From NCBI RefSeq assembly GCF_921293095.1, contig NC_060246.1, forward strand, positions 113,750,941 through 113,814,940: a DNA stretch of 64,000 nt. The letters are read 5' to 3'. Every line of letters starts with the position of its first letter. Position 1 is the first letter of the stretch. The position numbers and the translations under genes were made by a program. Of this stretch, positions 44,595 through 56,646 are shown piece after piece. The notes below the pieces were generated by a model. It searched no databases. It saw nothing but the letters and a program-made list of their open reading frames with translations, and had not been told where the DNA came from. The stretch comes from Ischnura elegans (Eukaryota; Arthropoda; Insecta; Odonata; Coenagrionidae).

Positions 44595-44798
44595 GTCGGC
44601 CTCGGCGGCGGCGCGGTGAAGTCCTCGCCTGCCAAACAAGAGGTCGCAGGCTCGAGTCCCGCCTAGATTAGATAGGTAGATTACCCCATCCAGGACGTGG
44701 TTGTTGGGACACGTGTAATTATTAACTGGTAAAAGAATCCCATTATAAAAGCCAACATATGGTGTTTTCGGCGGTATGAGAATAAGTAAATAAAAGTA
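44595..44798 (+). mobile_element. tRNA-Gly-derived SINE (family A), copy 2
   Basis: Head CGGCGGCGCGGTGAAGTCC, then TCGCCTGCCAAACAAGAGGT and a B-box-like GGCTCGAGTCCCGCC. The body shares CCAGGACGTGGTTGTTGG-like sequence with copy 1 and the tail GTATGAGAATAAGTAAATAA. The foldback at 44827 follows directly. Confidence 0.75.
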
Positions 44799-44826
44799 TA
44801 ATCTTAGGCTTTCCCGGTGCATCAGG

Positions 44827-45032
44827 TGCAGAAAAGTTTCTCGGGTTTTCCACCGGTTGATGTTGTCCGTGTCTCCCGACGTTTCGAGCAGTGACTTGCT
44901 GATCATCCTCAGGGGATCTTCCGAATTTCCCTTTTTGGAAGATCCCCTCAGGATGGTCAGCAAGTCGCTGCTCGAAACGCCGGGAGACATGGGCGACATC
45001 AAGCGGTGGAAAACCCGAGAACATTTTCTGCA
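44827..45032. repeat. Foldback repeat with hammerhead-like motif (CTCGGGT family)
   Basis: Arms 44827-44924 and 44935-45032 are reverse complements with a ~10-nt loop and few mismatches. Outer ends read TGCAGAAAA, then CTCGGGTTTTCCACCGG. On the minus strand the left arm has UCCC, CUGAGGA (44906-44912), a GAUCAG/CUGCUC stem, GAAACGUC (44878-44885), then GGGA pairing with UCCC. That is a complete hammerhead order with a 4-bp stem I and a minimal stem III (ACGU). The right arm carries mutated versions (CUCAGGA, ACGCC). A related, more diverged repeat lies at 60859-60982 and a partial one at 49992. Confidence 0.7.
44870..44916 (-). ncRNA. Hammerhead-like ribozyme motif (putative)
   Basis: Core CUGAGGA fits CUGANGA, GAAAC follows stem II, and GUC gives an H17-type cleavage C. 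One unpaired U lies between the core and stem II, and one mismatch lies in stem II. Stem III is only ACGU, which in known Penelope-like and retrozyme hammerheads is thought to act in dimers. Activity is inference. Confidence 0.45.
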
Positions 45033-45955
45033 AATAAATAAATGTATGGTTTTCCGAAGCGCACGTATTAAAAACATAATATTAAAATGGGGAAACCGCC
45101 CACCTCCCCAGCAACCCCCGAAGCAAATTTCTCGCTACTTGCGCGGGTGAATGAGGGGTGTGAGCATCTAGCAACAGGTAAATATGGCGTTTGTGAGGCG
45201 AGGGATATGCATAGAGATTCCACCAATTAACACTCATCACATGAAACAGATACCAACGGACGAGGTCCTATTATTTCAAACTGAAGGAAGAGCTGTCGCA
45301 AGTCATGTTTGCTAGTGTTATGAAAACTCCAAATCAAATATGACCCGTAACCACGACTCTACTGCTAACAAAAGTGAGTATATAGGAATTAAATTATTTT
45401 AGGCACGCATTTATGGCAAAAATTGGAAATAAATGAAAAAGCGCATGAATCGCGCAATTTTTTTCGTCAAGCGGTTTTGAGGTATTTACTTTGCAGTTAC
45501 GATAAACTTAAACAAAAAACTTGATCAAAATCTTAGACCTTTAGAGTCAAAATTTTGTTGACATGAGGCGAAACAACTTGTGTTTCAATTAAAGATATTC
45601 CAAATAATAGCATCACATTAATGCTTAAAATATAGGTATCAATAAACCATATATTTCGAAAAAATTTCACCAAATTTTCAAGTAACGTTCCATATTAACT
45701 TATGCAAATCAAAAGGTGAATAGATTTACTCCTTTCAACTCGTCAATCCAATCCAGGGGCCAGATTACGGTGATGGCAGGTATATAAGCACCGTACAAGC
45801 ATATGCCTACTCCTATCGCCATACCAATCCGAGAGATGGAGCATATCTTGGGAGTGGAAGGCAATGATTCTGAGATAAGATTTATCCCTTACAGAGCCTT
45901 ATCTAAGCCCGAGAGGACAAGGAGATTAGTTGGTGAGGAGTTTCGCCCACCCACC
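45033..45955. other. Spacer, nothing firm
   Basis: A TATATAAG element at about 45781 precedes an open frame (45803-46015) that is cut by the MITE at 45964. Its product (MPTPIAIPIREMEH...) matches nothing I know, so I do not call a gene. Confidence 0.35.
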
Positions 45956-46235
45956 CCGTCAGCCAGTAGCGGATACAGAAAAAACTCAAGGGGGGGGGCG
46001 CAAAATATTTCTTAAGAAGCTCAATTGAGCTACCTTTACTTTTATCGGAATGAAAAATAAGTCGCATGCAAAGTTCGAGAAAGTTTCATTTCAGCTGATT
46101 TTAGGAGTATACAAGATAATGTTATTTTATGATAGAAAAAAGGTACAATTGAGGTTCTGCAATGTTAGGCAATGCAGGTGGCAAGGGGGCGCGCGCCCCC
46201 TGCGCCCCCCATATGTATCCGCCACTGCCGTGATC
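45956..46235. mobile_element. hAT-type MITE (family 2), copy 1
   Basis: The element 45964-46227 begins CAGTAGCGGATACAGAAAA and ends with the reverse complement of CAGTGGCGGATACATATG. Flanking octamers CCGTCAGC and CCGTGATC match at 6 of 8. The interior AAAACTCAAGGGGGGGG and GAGGTTCTGCAATGTTAGGC recur in the copy at 46557, inverted. Confidence 0.7.
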
Positions 46236-46556
46236 CCGTATTCAAATCGGTGGCGGAGATTTTTTTTTCAGAGGCTACCCGATCCCTAATCGAGCGCTGT
46301 TTGGAGGAGAATTTCAGCACTCATTGTCAGTCGGTCAGATGGGACGTTAAGCTGCGGTCCACTTGGCGCCTTTCGCCACGAATATGCTAAAATTGACGCC
46401 AGGTTTCTCTCTACCTTTATTACCACTATGATCTCAGCATACGGCGTAGCGTAAGTTTTTTGCGTCTAACCAAAATACCAATACATTCCGACCTCATCCC
46501 TTTGCCGAGCTTTGTAACAAGCGGGATAATACGGTCCTGTGTTCCCCACCTACCAT

Positions 46557-46821
46557 CAGTGGCGGATACAGATGGGGGACCCCCTGATGGGGGGCGGGTC
46601 CGCCCGTATTGCTAAACATTGCAGAACCACAATTGTGACTTTTTCTATATCATTAGATGGCATTGTCTTACATATGTGTATAATTACTTTAATTAAAATT
46701 TTCTTTTACTCTGCCTGTGACTTTATTATTTTTTATTACGATAAAAGTTAAGGCAACTCAAGATATCTTTTGCGTCCCCCCCCCCTTGAGTTTTTTCTGT
46801 GTCTGCTTTTGCCTACCACTC
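46557..46821. mobile_element. hAT-type MITE (family 2), copy 2, inverted
   Basis: Begins CAGTGGCGGATACAGATGG and ends near CCACTC. GGTTCTGCAATGTTTAGCAA (as reverse complement) and AAAACTCAAGGGGGGGGGG (as reverse complement) show the same family as 45964-46227, in opposite orientation and 330 bp apart. No clean target duplication was found. Confidence 0.6.
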
Positions 46822-46965
46822 CCACCCTACTGCCGATTCTACTGGTATAAAGCGCGGATAAGTGAAGGGCAGACTTTGAAATACAACTAAATTCAATGCC
46901 CTCATGCGAAGTATCATTGGAGCAGCATCTCATACGTAGAAAAAAATATTTTGTGAGCCCACAAT

Positions 46966-47045
46966 CTTATTTCCGACGCGTTTCAATACCTTCGCTTCAT
47001 CAGCGGGGTAAACCTCGTAGGTTACCGCAGAGCAGTCGTGCTAAT
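46966..47045 (-). ncRNA. Hammerhead-like motif (putative)
   Basis: Minus strand: CUGAUGA at 46997-47003 (perfect core), a weak stem II region of 12 nt, then GAAACGCGUC at 46975-46984, where ACGCGU forms a palindromic stem III and C the cleavage position. Stem I pairs only loosely (CC/GG, UUU/AAA with a bulge). No palindrome surrounds it. It fits a Penelope-like terminal remnant. Confidence 0.35.
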
Positions 47046-47659
47046 GATGATGCCGAGGCGTTGAAATGCGTCGAAATCAAAAATATATTGCGGGAAGATG
47101 TAACTTGATTTTACTGTTTTTATCTAGCAATTAAGTGACGAATGACTGAAATTTACGAGATGCATCTCGACCTAATAGTAGGCCTAGCAGCTCTTATCTT
47201 GTAGAACAGGATGACAGCCAAAAAGTCTCAGCGATAGGGATCTCATTCGAAACAAGGCGAACAAGAGGGAGCAGGGTGCCCGCGTCACATTAAGATACGC
47301 ATCACTCATGCTAGAATGACCGTATTTTGTTTTTTACTCGTGAATTTATATTCGTCTAAAATTAAAAGTACCATTTTGAAATTTTCGGGATAAACCCTCG
47401 TCAACTTTATCTGTCCCAGAAAAATAATTTTTTACCTCCGATAAAAAAGGAGTAAAAGTTTCAAATTCAAGATAATAGCAAATTTTGAGAAAAATCTACT
47501 ACATCAAGTACATGTTGGTGATTGGTCACCCCCAATCAAACACCCTACAGGTGGCTCCCGGGGTATCATTTGTATGTATGTATATACTTGAAAATTAAAA
47601 GCCACAGGCAATTTTTCACAAATATTCTAATCTAACATTTTTATAAAAATAAATTTTGT

Positions 47660-47730
47660 GTCAAATTCAGGTGACTCCTCACCTGAAGACAATGCAAAAT
47701 GCATTGAAACCGGTCATGAAAGGAAAGTTC
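47660..47730 (+). ncRNA. Hammerhead-like motif (putative)
   Basis: Plus strand: CUGAAGA at 47683-47689, an AAUGC/GCAUU stem II hairpin, then GAAAC (47706-47710) and CGGUC (47711-47715). ACCGGU would be a palindromic minimal stem III. Stem I has three pairs near the core, a bulge, then UCC/GGA. The remnant sits in AT-rich DNA with no ORF beside it. Confidence 0.45.
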
Positions 47731-47879
47731 AAGTATTCGCGGAAATTTTCCAGTAAATTATAATTAAATAATACGTTATAATTCCATCCGATTAAGCCTG
47801 AAACATCTATCAGAGTAGATCAACCCTGAAAATTTCAAAATCATGTCGCAAATTCCGAACAAGCAATTTGTCAAAAAAA

Positions 47880-48600
47880 AGAAAGATCGGCCGTGTGCGA
47901 GTGACGCGTCCTCTTAAACGAGGGCGCTGCATACGCAATGTTCCCACTTCCCAGTCCTTCCATTTCAAGAAGCAAAATTTATCGCAAAATCGCCGGCTGG
48001 ATTCCCCCGTCAGCCCAGCTCTCTTCAGTTTGACGCGCGCCCCCTTCCCAAATTGAGTTGGGGAAATGCGAGGAGGGGAGGGAGCGGTTGATGGGTGGGC
48101 CCGGCGTAGGGCGGTTGGCGAGAGAGATAGAACCGCCCAGGAGGAAGAACAAGGGAGACAACCTGTTTTCGAATAAGATGAGCATCCGACTCTTCTTCTC
48201 TCCTTCGACACTCTCGGTTTCTTTCACCTCAGGGTCACCCTTCCCAACACAGCCGCTCCCCTCTTCCCAAAACAACACAACAACGGCGAGTTCTGCTTTC
48301 CTTTCTCAACTTCCTCCTCCCCCTCATCATCCTGCGGCCACCATCATTTCTCCCACCCCTCAAGCGACCGACGGTTCCCCCGGGCCATTGTTTCTTCTCC
48401 CCACCCAAAGAAGAGGGGGGACACGAACCACACGCACGAATAAACACGCGTCCACGCACTCACAAGCTCGCATCCACAGTACTCTCCCCTTCTATCTCGC
48501 TGAGAACTCACGTGAGGGCGTGACCGCGAAGACGTCGCGCGTTGTACGCGCTCGGGTTGCGCTATTATAAAAAAAGAAGGACCAAAAGCGTGGCCCCGAG
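47880..48600. promoter_or_regulatory. GC-rich, pyrimidine-biased island
   Basis: About 600 bp of CT-rich, CpG-containing DNA ending in CTATTATAAAAAAAG (TATA-like, near 48565). The many open frames on both strands are low-complexity shadows. It could be a promoter or enhancer island; no transcript can be assigned. Confidence 0.3.
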
Positions 48601-49991
48601 CCAGGGAATGCCGAAGAGCGCACGAATATTACAATTGGGGATTCTCCAGCCATCCGCAAAAACGTGTCTTCACCCACCGCGCATTGAAATGGTTTTACAA
48701 AACTCCCTACCCGCGTCATTAACAGGCAGAACGATCCGCATTTCATGGAATAGGCTATGATCAGGACTGTTTAGCAAAATTCATGATCGTGAGCGTGATA
48801 TATTAAATTCATAACTTTTTTAATACTGTTACTAGTGATTTCGAATACTACATTGCTTATATTGAGAATGGATGGATAGCTCTGCACCGATTGCCACGCT
48901 ACGGGTATTTTTGAAAACCTATAAAAATGCTCCCAATGCAGAAATAAAAATGAAGCTTCAACGGGACGGACTGGGACATGCCATGTGTTGTCCCAGTGCT
49001 GAAGATGTTCATGTCTTCCTACAAGTGCATTCGCTTTCAGGAAGAAGGGCTTGGTTATGAGAACATGTAAAAGAGCAATCAAGAAGTCTGAAAAGAAGCA
49101 TAGGATGGGACAATCCGAGACGATAAACAAGGCCTTTTGGGTGGCAACCGATGTCTATCTAATCACATTCATAGTTCCAATTTTTCTATAAAGGCACTGA
49201 GTACGAGCAACCAATAATGTTGAATCCATACCCAGGCTCTTTAGCTATTAAATTGAATTGTTTCTAAACACAAAATTCAACTTCCATTTCATTATCCCAA
49301 TTCCTTATGGCTATTTTACACGGGCCTATGTGAAAGTACACGCACTGTGCAAAACGAGCTCAAGGTTCTGAGTTGCTAATTTCAGCACGTTGTTTACCAG
49401 AATTAGCAAATTTCTCCCGTCATTATTCCACAATTTTAAAGGATCAGGTTTGGAAATTTAGAAGTCCTTTTCAATGTTTATCTTAGTTTTATGTGAGAAT
49501 AAGTAAAAAAGTATTCATGATCACTACCTTAAACCGATAGTTCTCATTATGTATCACAAATTATTTGTAGAATATGGCAACATCACCTAACAATGATAGG
49601 AACCAAAGATCATGAAACGACCACCGAAAGTTACATCTTCAACAGAATAAAGAGAAAAACACTAGTACAGTATGATTGACAACCATTAAAGGCGTAGATT
49701 CGTACATCAAACGTTTCTCTTACCCCTATGAAGATGGATATGTGGATTATTTTCACCAAGATAGAGCTAGTGTTGGTTCATATTTTCGGGTGAACGGTTT
49801 GGTGAGAAGAAATTAAGCTGTTTCTGCACAAATTCCAAAAAATTACATCTGCAGCCATCGCTGACGTCCGAGGAAAAAATCTAACTCCCCCAATGAATAA
49901 GTGAACATGTGCTATCACACATTTATTCTATCATTGCTTCACTACAACCATTCAGCGGGAAAGAAAGAATTTTGTTTGCGTAGAATGCTAC
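48601..49991. other. Non-coding stretch, nothing recognised
   Basis: The 119-codon minus frame at 48771-49130 has no recognisable domain. No paired termini were seen. Confidence 0.4.
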
Positions 49992-50090
49992 TTGGGTCTT
50001 CCACCGGGCCAAACTTCATCGTCGCCGATATTTTGGGCTATTCTCCCGACTCAGGGCTCGGACCTTGATCCTTCATCTTCCAGTCATAGG
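49992..50090 (-). repeat. CTCGGGT-family repeat fragment
   Basis: TTGGGTCTTCCACCGGGCC at the plus-side end equals the tail of the repeats at 44827 and 60859. In minus orientation CCTGAGTCGGGAG, an AAAAT-type decayed GAAAC position and CCGGTGGAAGACCC follow in the same order and spacing. Confidence 0.45.
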
Positions 50091-51134
50091 GAAGATAATC
50101 CACGACTCGTTCTCCGAAACGTTGAGGATGATAGATGTTTGACCCGGCGAAGGACGAAAGCAGCAGTGAGTAATACACTGAGGAAGGATCAGGGTCCCTA
50201 TTCAGCAAGGCCTACATATTTTCGATCCACAGCAATGACGTAATTTTGACAAGGGGACCACGCAAATTTAAAAAAACGCTTAAAAATTGAGACGAAAATA
50301 TCGCGGCTCCGTTAGGTGAGGTCCTAATTGAAGACGGCCTCGGGTCATACTTCACCAATTCGGCCACTTGAGAGATAACGGAGGGGAGGGAGTGGCAAAG
50401 AAAGTCTTGGAGGAAGAGTGAGGGGGAGGGAAGGGTTGCTGGAGGTCTAAAGGAGAGGTAAGGGGGGAGCCTCGATTGGAGCAAAATTGAGATCCAGAGG
50501 ACCCATCGTTCACGCCCAAGTAATTAAGGATTATTAATCAAATATTAATGCCCTCCAGAGTAAAATAATTAAAATACGATTAAGATTTAAGGTAAAGGCC
50601 GAGTTCGGAACTTTCAAACTTCGACTTTATTTCAATAAGTAGATAACCTCGGGCTTAAATAACCAAGTCACGTTCATTGACTGGAAATTAATTGAAAGAC
50701 CACAGATGAATGATTTGATCAGTTAAATGCAGATAGAATATCATTACGGATAATTTATGTGGAAGGCTGATGAAGTAAAAGGCGAAGGAAACTTCGCCTT
50801 CTTTATGTTTTCCACGAAAGCGATTGCGATGGTAGCATTCTAGAAGAATGCTATATAAGAATATGGTGAAAATTTCTATAATATTTGATATATGGCATAT
50901 ATCCGAGAAGTCCTCACTTACGAAGATACCTTTAAAAAACTAACGGTTATAATTTTACCTAACCCGCAGGGTCAATCAAAAATAATTGCACGGCGAAATA
51001 TTCCACCGATTTTTCGATGATTTCCTATTGTCCTCAATGTATTCGAGTTAATTTATCTAGTAGCAGACTGCTTCGATTTATACCACAATTTCATAAAAAT
51101 AATGGTCTCATTTCTGAGTTTTGTACATTTCGTT
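50091..51134. other. Non-coding stretch, purine-rich patch
   Basis: A GGGGAGGGAGTGG-type purine patch lies at 50380-50470. Nothing else was recognised. Confidence 0.4.
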
Positions 51135-51443
51135 TTATATGAGGACTATACCGGCGGCGAGGAGAGAAAGCTTTTAGATGAGATACGCAGGAGACAGAAG
51201 GTATGGATGGAGTTAGTGCTTAGCGGTGAGGGGATGTTGAAAATGGTGTTGGAGGGTAGAATGTTGGAGAAACGAGGGAGGGGAAGGAAAAGAATAGGAT
51301 TTTTAGATAGATTGAAAGAGAGTAGGCCTTACAGTGAATTAAAGAAGGCAGTGCTGGAAGGAAAGGGAGGCTCCCAGATCACCTCTTTAGTACTCCATGG
51401 AAACCTACCTTAATCGGTAGAATACTATAATAATAATAATACC
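51135..51443 (+). mobile_element. 5'-truncated non-LTR element 3' end
   Basis: An open frame (GGEERKLLDEIRRRQKVWMEL, then MLEKRGRGRKRIGFLDRLKE) matches the C-terminal end of RTE-like reverse transcriptase ORFs. It is followed by a short 3' UTR and an (AAT)n tail at 51429-51441. Length and tail show a classic 5' truncation on insertion. It is distantly related to the element at 25063-28465. Confidence 0.7.
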
Positions 51444-53771
51444 GGCAAAACACTATTTATCGAAAAAAGGCTAAATTATATCTCCTATGAGAACCTAGTC
51501 TGGTAATAATGACTTATAGACAAGAACAGAATTTCACGCATCAATAACAACTATGACTTCACTCCTCATGACCGCTACTAAGTACTAACGGTTCGTTTGT
51601 CGTTATGTGGAATGTGATTACGTTATCGCAATCTAGTAACGAAATCGAAATAACTGGAAGCAAATAAAACTTAGCAACACAAAACGGAAGAAAACAGTAC
51701 CAGCTCACGAAGGCTAAAACACTGACTGAAGCAATCAAAGGCTTTCATTATAACTTTCCCTCGTGACAGGAATGACAGAGGCTAAAAAAAGCTGCTGGCT
51801 TTTGACGCGGTTAGTTGGGTGGAATATTTTCTACAAACGATGGTATGTTATTATCTACACCCATTAAGCGACCTAAAAAACGTACGGAGTCATTAAATTC
51901 CCTAAAATGTTGTCCCGCAATAAAATTCGCGAGTAAGGGCAGGACTGCGTGCCATTGCGACGGCGAACACGCGTCCTGTGCTCTTCGAACACGAAGTTAT
52001 TTTTCCCGCGCGTGAAATTCCTCAGGAGGCATTGACTCCGACGGTTAGGGATCTCGAATGGATGAGATAGAAAAAAATTAAGCACCTTTCTCAAAATGGG
52101 ACGGTTATATTCGTTATGCCCTGCATTTAATATCCTATCTTCGAACACCCTCTAATTTTTCTTCCTGGAAGGCAAAATCATACAGTATACCTGGCAAATG
52201 ACGGAGTTAAACAAGTAGTCATTTTAAAATATCGTGAGCCTTTCTCAGCTAAACAGCCATAAGAATTTATAATGAAATCGCTAGGTACATATTCAAGCTT
52301 TCAGAAACAAAAACCTTTGCTATAAATAAAATCTTCCAAGGAGTGTGAGATTAACACAACATTAGAATAAAGTGAAATAAACAGACAGTTTATACTATTC
52401 AGTAAGAAACTATTTTATAAAGCAAAAACGATGCCCACGTACACCGTTTTTTCATCAGTTTAATTCAATTTCAAGCAAAATAAAAATTGAGTTGCATTGG
52501 CAAATATTAAAAGGCGTATAAATTACTCCGCTAATTGGAAACGCCCGCTTGCTGCACGAGTTGCATATTAAAATTGAGGGACGATTGATTAACTACATAT
52601 TTCTGACAATAAATTAAATCTATTCAGTTTTCAGGTACAGATATGAGAGAATATTACAGCGTCTGCTCATTAGATTTTGTAACACCTACCAACACGTGTG
52701 TTGTGAAACATGTGTTGGATAATATAAATGTCTGAAAAACTTTAATTTTTTTCTGGCTGCGTAGGGAAATAAATAATATTTTTCTATTCGTTTTCACGAA
52801 TCACATAGGGCATCGATTAACATTTTTCACTCATAAATTTCTAACGCAGCCTGAAAATTAGCTAATAATATGATGTGAAAGCAAGTAAGCAGCGGAAGTT
52901 GAAATTATTCACCGGAAGTTAGGTAAAAATAAAAGGCGCAGAATTTTCCAAGTATTCAGTAGGACCAAGTGATAGGAGTTCGAGAAAACAATTTTAGAAT
53001 CCCATTCTTAGAAATAGGAAACCGTTGAACGACGAAGACAAGTTTACAGTTAGTTAAATTTCGTAAGCGGAAATTATCAGGATATTATTACTTGTTTCTT
53101 TAACTTAGAGAAGGCATTTCGTCGAATGGCTAACGGAAATGAAATATAAAAGCTTTTGAAAATAAAATTTAATCGCGGGAATTGACTCATGCACGATTTC
53201 TCAATGGTATAGACGTCACAAAAAGGGATGAAAGGGATTATTCGGGTGGGTACACGGCTCAACATGTGAGAAAAGGTTATAGCAACTCTTGACCACGTGC
53301 TAAGTATGATGAGGTAACGAAAAAATCACTACATGAGACGATTTCACAGGAGCTACGCGCTAGATGAATAAACGTTAAGAATATCATACTCAGGAAAGTA
53401 ATACAGCCAGGAATTTCAGAAAAGATGAACAGCTTCAACATTAAGGCAAGGCACTAAAACTTAAAATGGGTGGACAATGCGCAAAAATTTTGAAGCTACT
53501 CGAATAGGGTCTCATTCCACAGTCCTTCTTCCTTAAAAAATCGCATCCTAAATAGTAGCATAATTACTCAATATTAACTAGCAATGGCGTTACATTAAGA
53601 GGGCTTTAACTCTCCAAAAAACATCTAACGTTACTGTGCGTACGACATTAGCTTTATAGAAGCACTAACGTAGTTGAAATGGATTTTTGCCAACTAATAA
53701 ATTAAATAATATGTAATTATCTTTTATTTATTGATGAAGCCAATTCTCGATGACAGATTCCTCTCTTAGCA
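51444..53771. other. AT-rich non-coding DNA
   Basis: No supported features apart from an imperfect hairpin CCAACACGTGT...ACATGTGTTGG near 52689-52716. Confidence 0.4.
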
Positions 53772-53886
53772 ATTAACTTGATGTACATACACAAACGACC
53801 ATTCGCTGGATAGGAAAACCCACTTAGGCGGAATTCAAACCCGCGACCCCTGTATTAGGAGGCGATGACTTTACCCGGCCGACAAG
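53772..53886 (-). mobile_element. tRNA-Gly-derived SINE (family A), fragment
   Basis: On the minus strand: GTCGGCCGGGTAAAGTC, TCGCCTCCTAATACAGGGGT, B-box-like GGGTTTGAATTCCGCC, then ATGGTCGTTTGTGTATG as in copy 1. The 3' tail is lost. Confidence 0.65.
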
Positions 53887-56386
53887 AGTATACACCACAA
53901 GCCGAGAAAAACCTACACCATACTCGAGTCGCTCGCTTTCAAGAGATCGGCCTTTGATCCCAAAAGGAATGTGTGCAGAGATGAAAAGACAGGATGCGGG
54001 AATGGCGACTTCTACCTCAACCCTATCAATCGCCCTTGTCATGCCTTCCTGCCACGGCCTTCCAACACGGCTATTTTTTTCTAATGGCGGCCACAGCGAC
54101 GGCTTCCATCACCCACCCATCAGACCCTCGCCACTTATGTTAGAGGAAGGCTGGAGAACAAATCCGTTAGCCCCACACTCCAGAAGAGAAACAGAGGGGG
54201 AGAGGGCACCCCCGATAACCCTCCATCTGCCCACCTTCACTCACTGTTCCCCATTCTGCCCCCACCCTTTTTTCATCCAGCAACTCCTTTTCTTAAAAGG
54301 CCCGCGGGCGAGAATTCCTCGCTCCTCTAATAAGGGACCTAAGAGGGAACGGAATGGTAGGAGAGCGGCAGACTATCGAAACTGGATTTAATGAGCGACA
54401 GACATGGACACGTGACCCGGTCTCCATCACGTGCGCAGACGCATCGCTTCGAAAAGACCACTGAGGAACAAGCAGGAGAGGAATGATATTATAGAAAAAT
54501 AATTCAATCACCACTAATATTATCGAGCGAGGATTTTTTCAAATCAATGGAGGCTCACGCTATTGTTTCGGATTATGCGTTTACTGGCACGTATTCATTG
54601 TTATACCTGCATATACTTTTCATACTCGATAAACACGTATAAAAATGCAATATGGATTCATAATGTTTTCATAGCTATTATCAGCGGCATATAGCAACGA
54701 AGAGGCTGATCACCGAAGCCTTGAAAGTTGGAGGAGGGGACTTAAAGGCAATAATATGAATTTTCAAGTTCAGTCGATCCGTATCTAACATGAAAAGTCA
54801 TTTTTAACACTTTGCAGCCCGAGACTTTTAATTTTCAATGCCACAATGGTAAAACTGTCACATTCCGAAGGAAGACTAAGAAGGAAAATCGTTGGTATTG
54901 CCTCTGTGGCCCTACCATTAAATTGCTATCTATCGATTTAACAGTCGAAAGAGCAAATTCTATTTAATAATCCACTTCCCCATCCTGACATCAGCATAAT
55001 TTTCCTCGAAGTATTTCCAGTCTTTCACAGATAGTATTTCTCCCAAGTTATGTCACCCTCCATTTTTTAAGCCTTTCACCACGTGCTACGACGTCAAATT
55101 CGTTTAGAAGATGTAACACCTACGTCCTTTGAACCTAAAAGAAACAAATTTTTCCAAGCATTACAATTTCCCTCGCAAAACATACCCTTCAAACTGGGAA
55201 TATCTCCCACCCTTTCCTCCGATTAAAACCGAAAGTTCTCTCAGCTGTACCATGGATGGCGGCGGAAAACGAACACCTTTCATTATGCATTCCGCGCGCC
55301 CTAATGAGCATCCCTTCAAGCCCGTCCTCTGTGATTACAATTAAACTTTTTTTGAGAAAGACAATCAAAACGATAATGAACTAAAGTCAAATCATATTCA
55401 ACTCTTGAATCTCGTAAAAAATTGAAATCCTTAACCTTCTCATACTGCCTCCTGGTTCAACAATAGGTGATTAGGCAAATAGTATTTATTTAAACTATCA
55501 GCTCCACTCATTCACTAGAGGTCGTACCGCTTTTACTTTAATGCCGCGTACTTTAACGGTCGCGTTGAAAAAATCCCTCCTCCAGCAAAATTAACGCGAG
55601 CTTTAAGCAACAGGACCAACGTTCTATCATAACTGAGAAAAAGTGGCCAAAGTTGATGTTAATTTCACATAAAAAATGAAAACTATAAATCGCTAATTAC
55701 TTGAAAGAATACGGTGCATCAAAAATGAGCTACATCTTTAGGATTATTTTTAATAGGAAAATAAAACATAACAAGGGTTATTTGCCACTAAACGCATACC
55801 CTTAAAATAAAATCCGAGTTAAAGATATATTTTTCAAGGCCTTCTCCAAGGGAGTTCAAGGGGTATGGTTCAAAAATTGAAATAGCGTGCTACCCGGCTG
55901 CTAGCAATTGCATGGAACTGATACAATGCAGCAATAGTAAAATAATACAACTTTAGCCAACCATCACCCAACTATGGATAGGTACGAAAAATTGAAGGAT
56001 TTTTTTAAATGTAAGGGGCTCCTACAATCCGTTGAAAAATTCTGTCACCCGAGTTTGAAGACCAATAGATCGAAAACCGCTCATTCGATAATAATAAGAA
56101 GTTCATCAAATTGAAGCTACATTTACGCATTTGCATAGATTATTATAATATTATACATCAATGACATATTATAATATTACTATATAAAATATAATGAAGA
56201 AATTATTAATTATCTAGTGCGCTTAGAAACGGAATATCTTCGCATTTTTATGGTCCTCGCACGGATGCACCGTATCTGCGGCTTTGTGGCAACACAATGG
56301 ATCGATATATTAATTATCCCTTCATATATTGTGGTAGCCAAAGGCTTTTTAAAAGTTTTCGTGCTATAATATTCATTGCCATTTTA
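53887..56386. other. Non-coding DNA with a GC-rich patch
   Basis: A GC-rich patch at 53950-54450 yields overlapping frames on both strands (for example 53954-54391) without family content. The rest is AT-rich. Confidence 0.4.
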
Positions 56387-56646
56387 GTCATTGACAGTGG
56401 AGTAGCCAGGAATTTCTTTCGGGGGGGATCCAAAATCAGTGGCAATATTTTTGAAAAACAGGGCAAAGCGTTTTAAACTAATTTTAACACTTTCCATTAT
56501 GAAAAACAACTTTATTTGCCCAATAAAATGATTTTTCTATGCATTTTTCCTTTTATGAAGGAAAGATATTGTGTTTTTATACTTCGCGAAGGGGGGGAGG
56601 TCTGGACCCCCCGGACCTCTCCCCTGGCCAAGCCACTTGTCACTGC
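56387..56646. mobile_element. hAT-type MITE, ~244 bp
   Basis: The element 56395-56638 begins CAGTGGAGTAGCCAGG and ends GGCCAAGCCACTT (as reverse complement AAGTGGCTTGGCC). Flanking octamers GTCATTGA and GTCACTGC match at 6 of 8. G- and C-runs lie inside the ends. Confidence 0.5.

Noticed and set aside
45803-46015. A gene starting after a TATATAAG element
   Set aside because: The frame runs into a hAT MITE, and the 50 codons before it match nothing.
48058-48570. A 170-residue serine/proline-rich protein
   Set aside because: Low-complexity frame in a pyrimidine-rich island; the opposite strand is open too.
50766-50805. A further hammerhead motif (CTGATGA...GAAAC)
   Set aside because: The apparent core lies in a simple GGCGAAG/CTTCGCC hairpin and lacks stems I and III in the right places.
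52689-52716. A functional hairpin or terminator
   Set aside because: An imperfect 11-bp hairpin with no associated transcript or repeat family.
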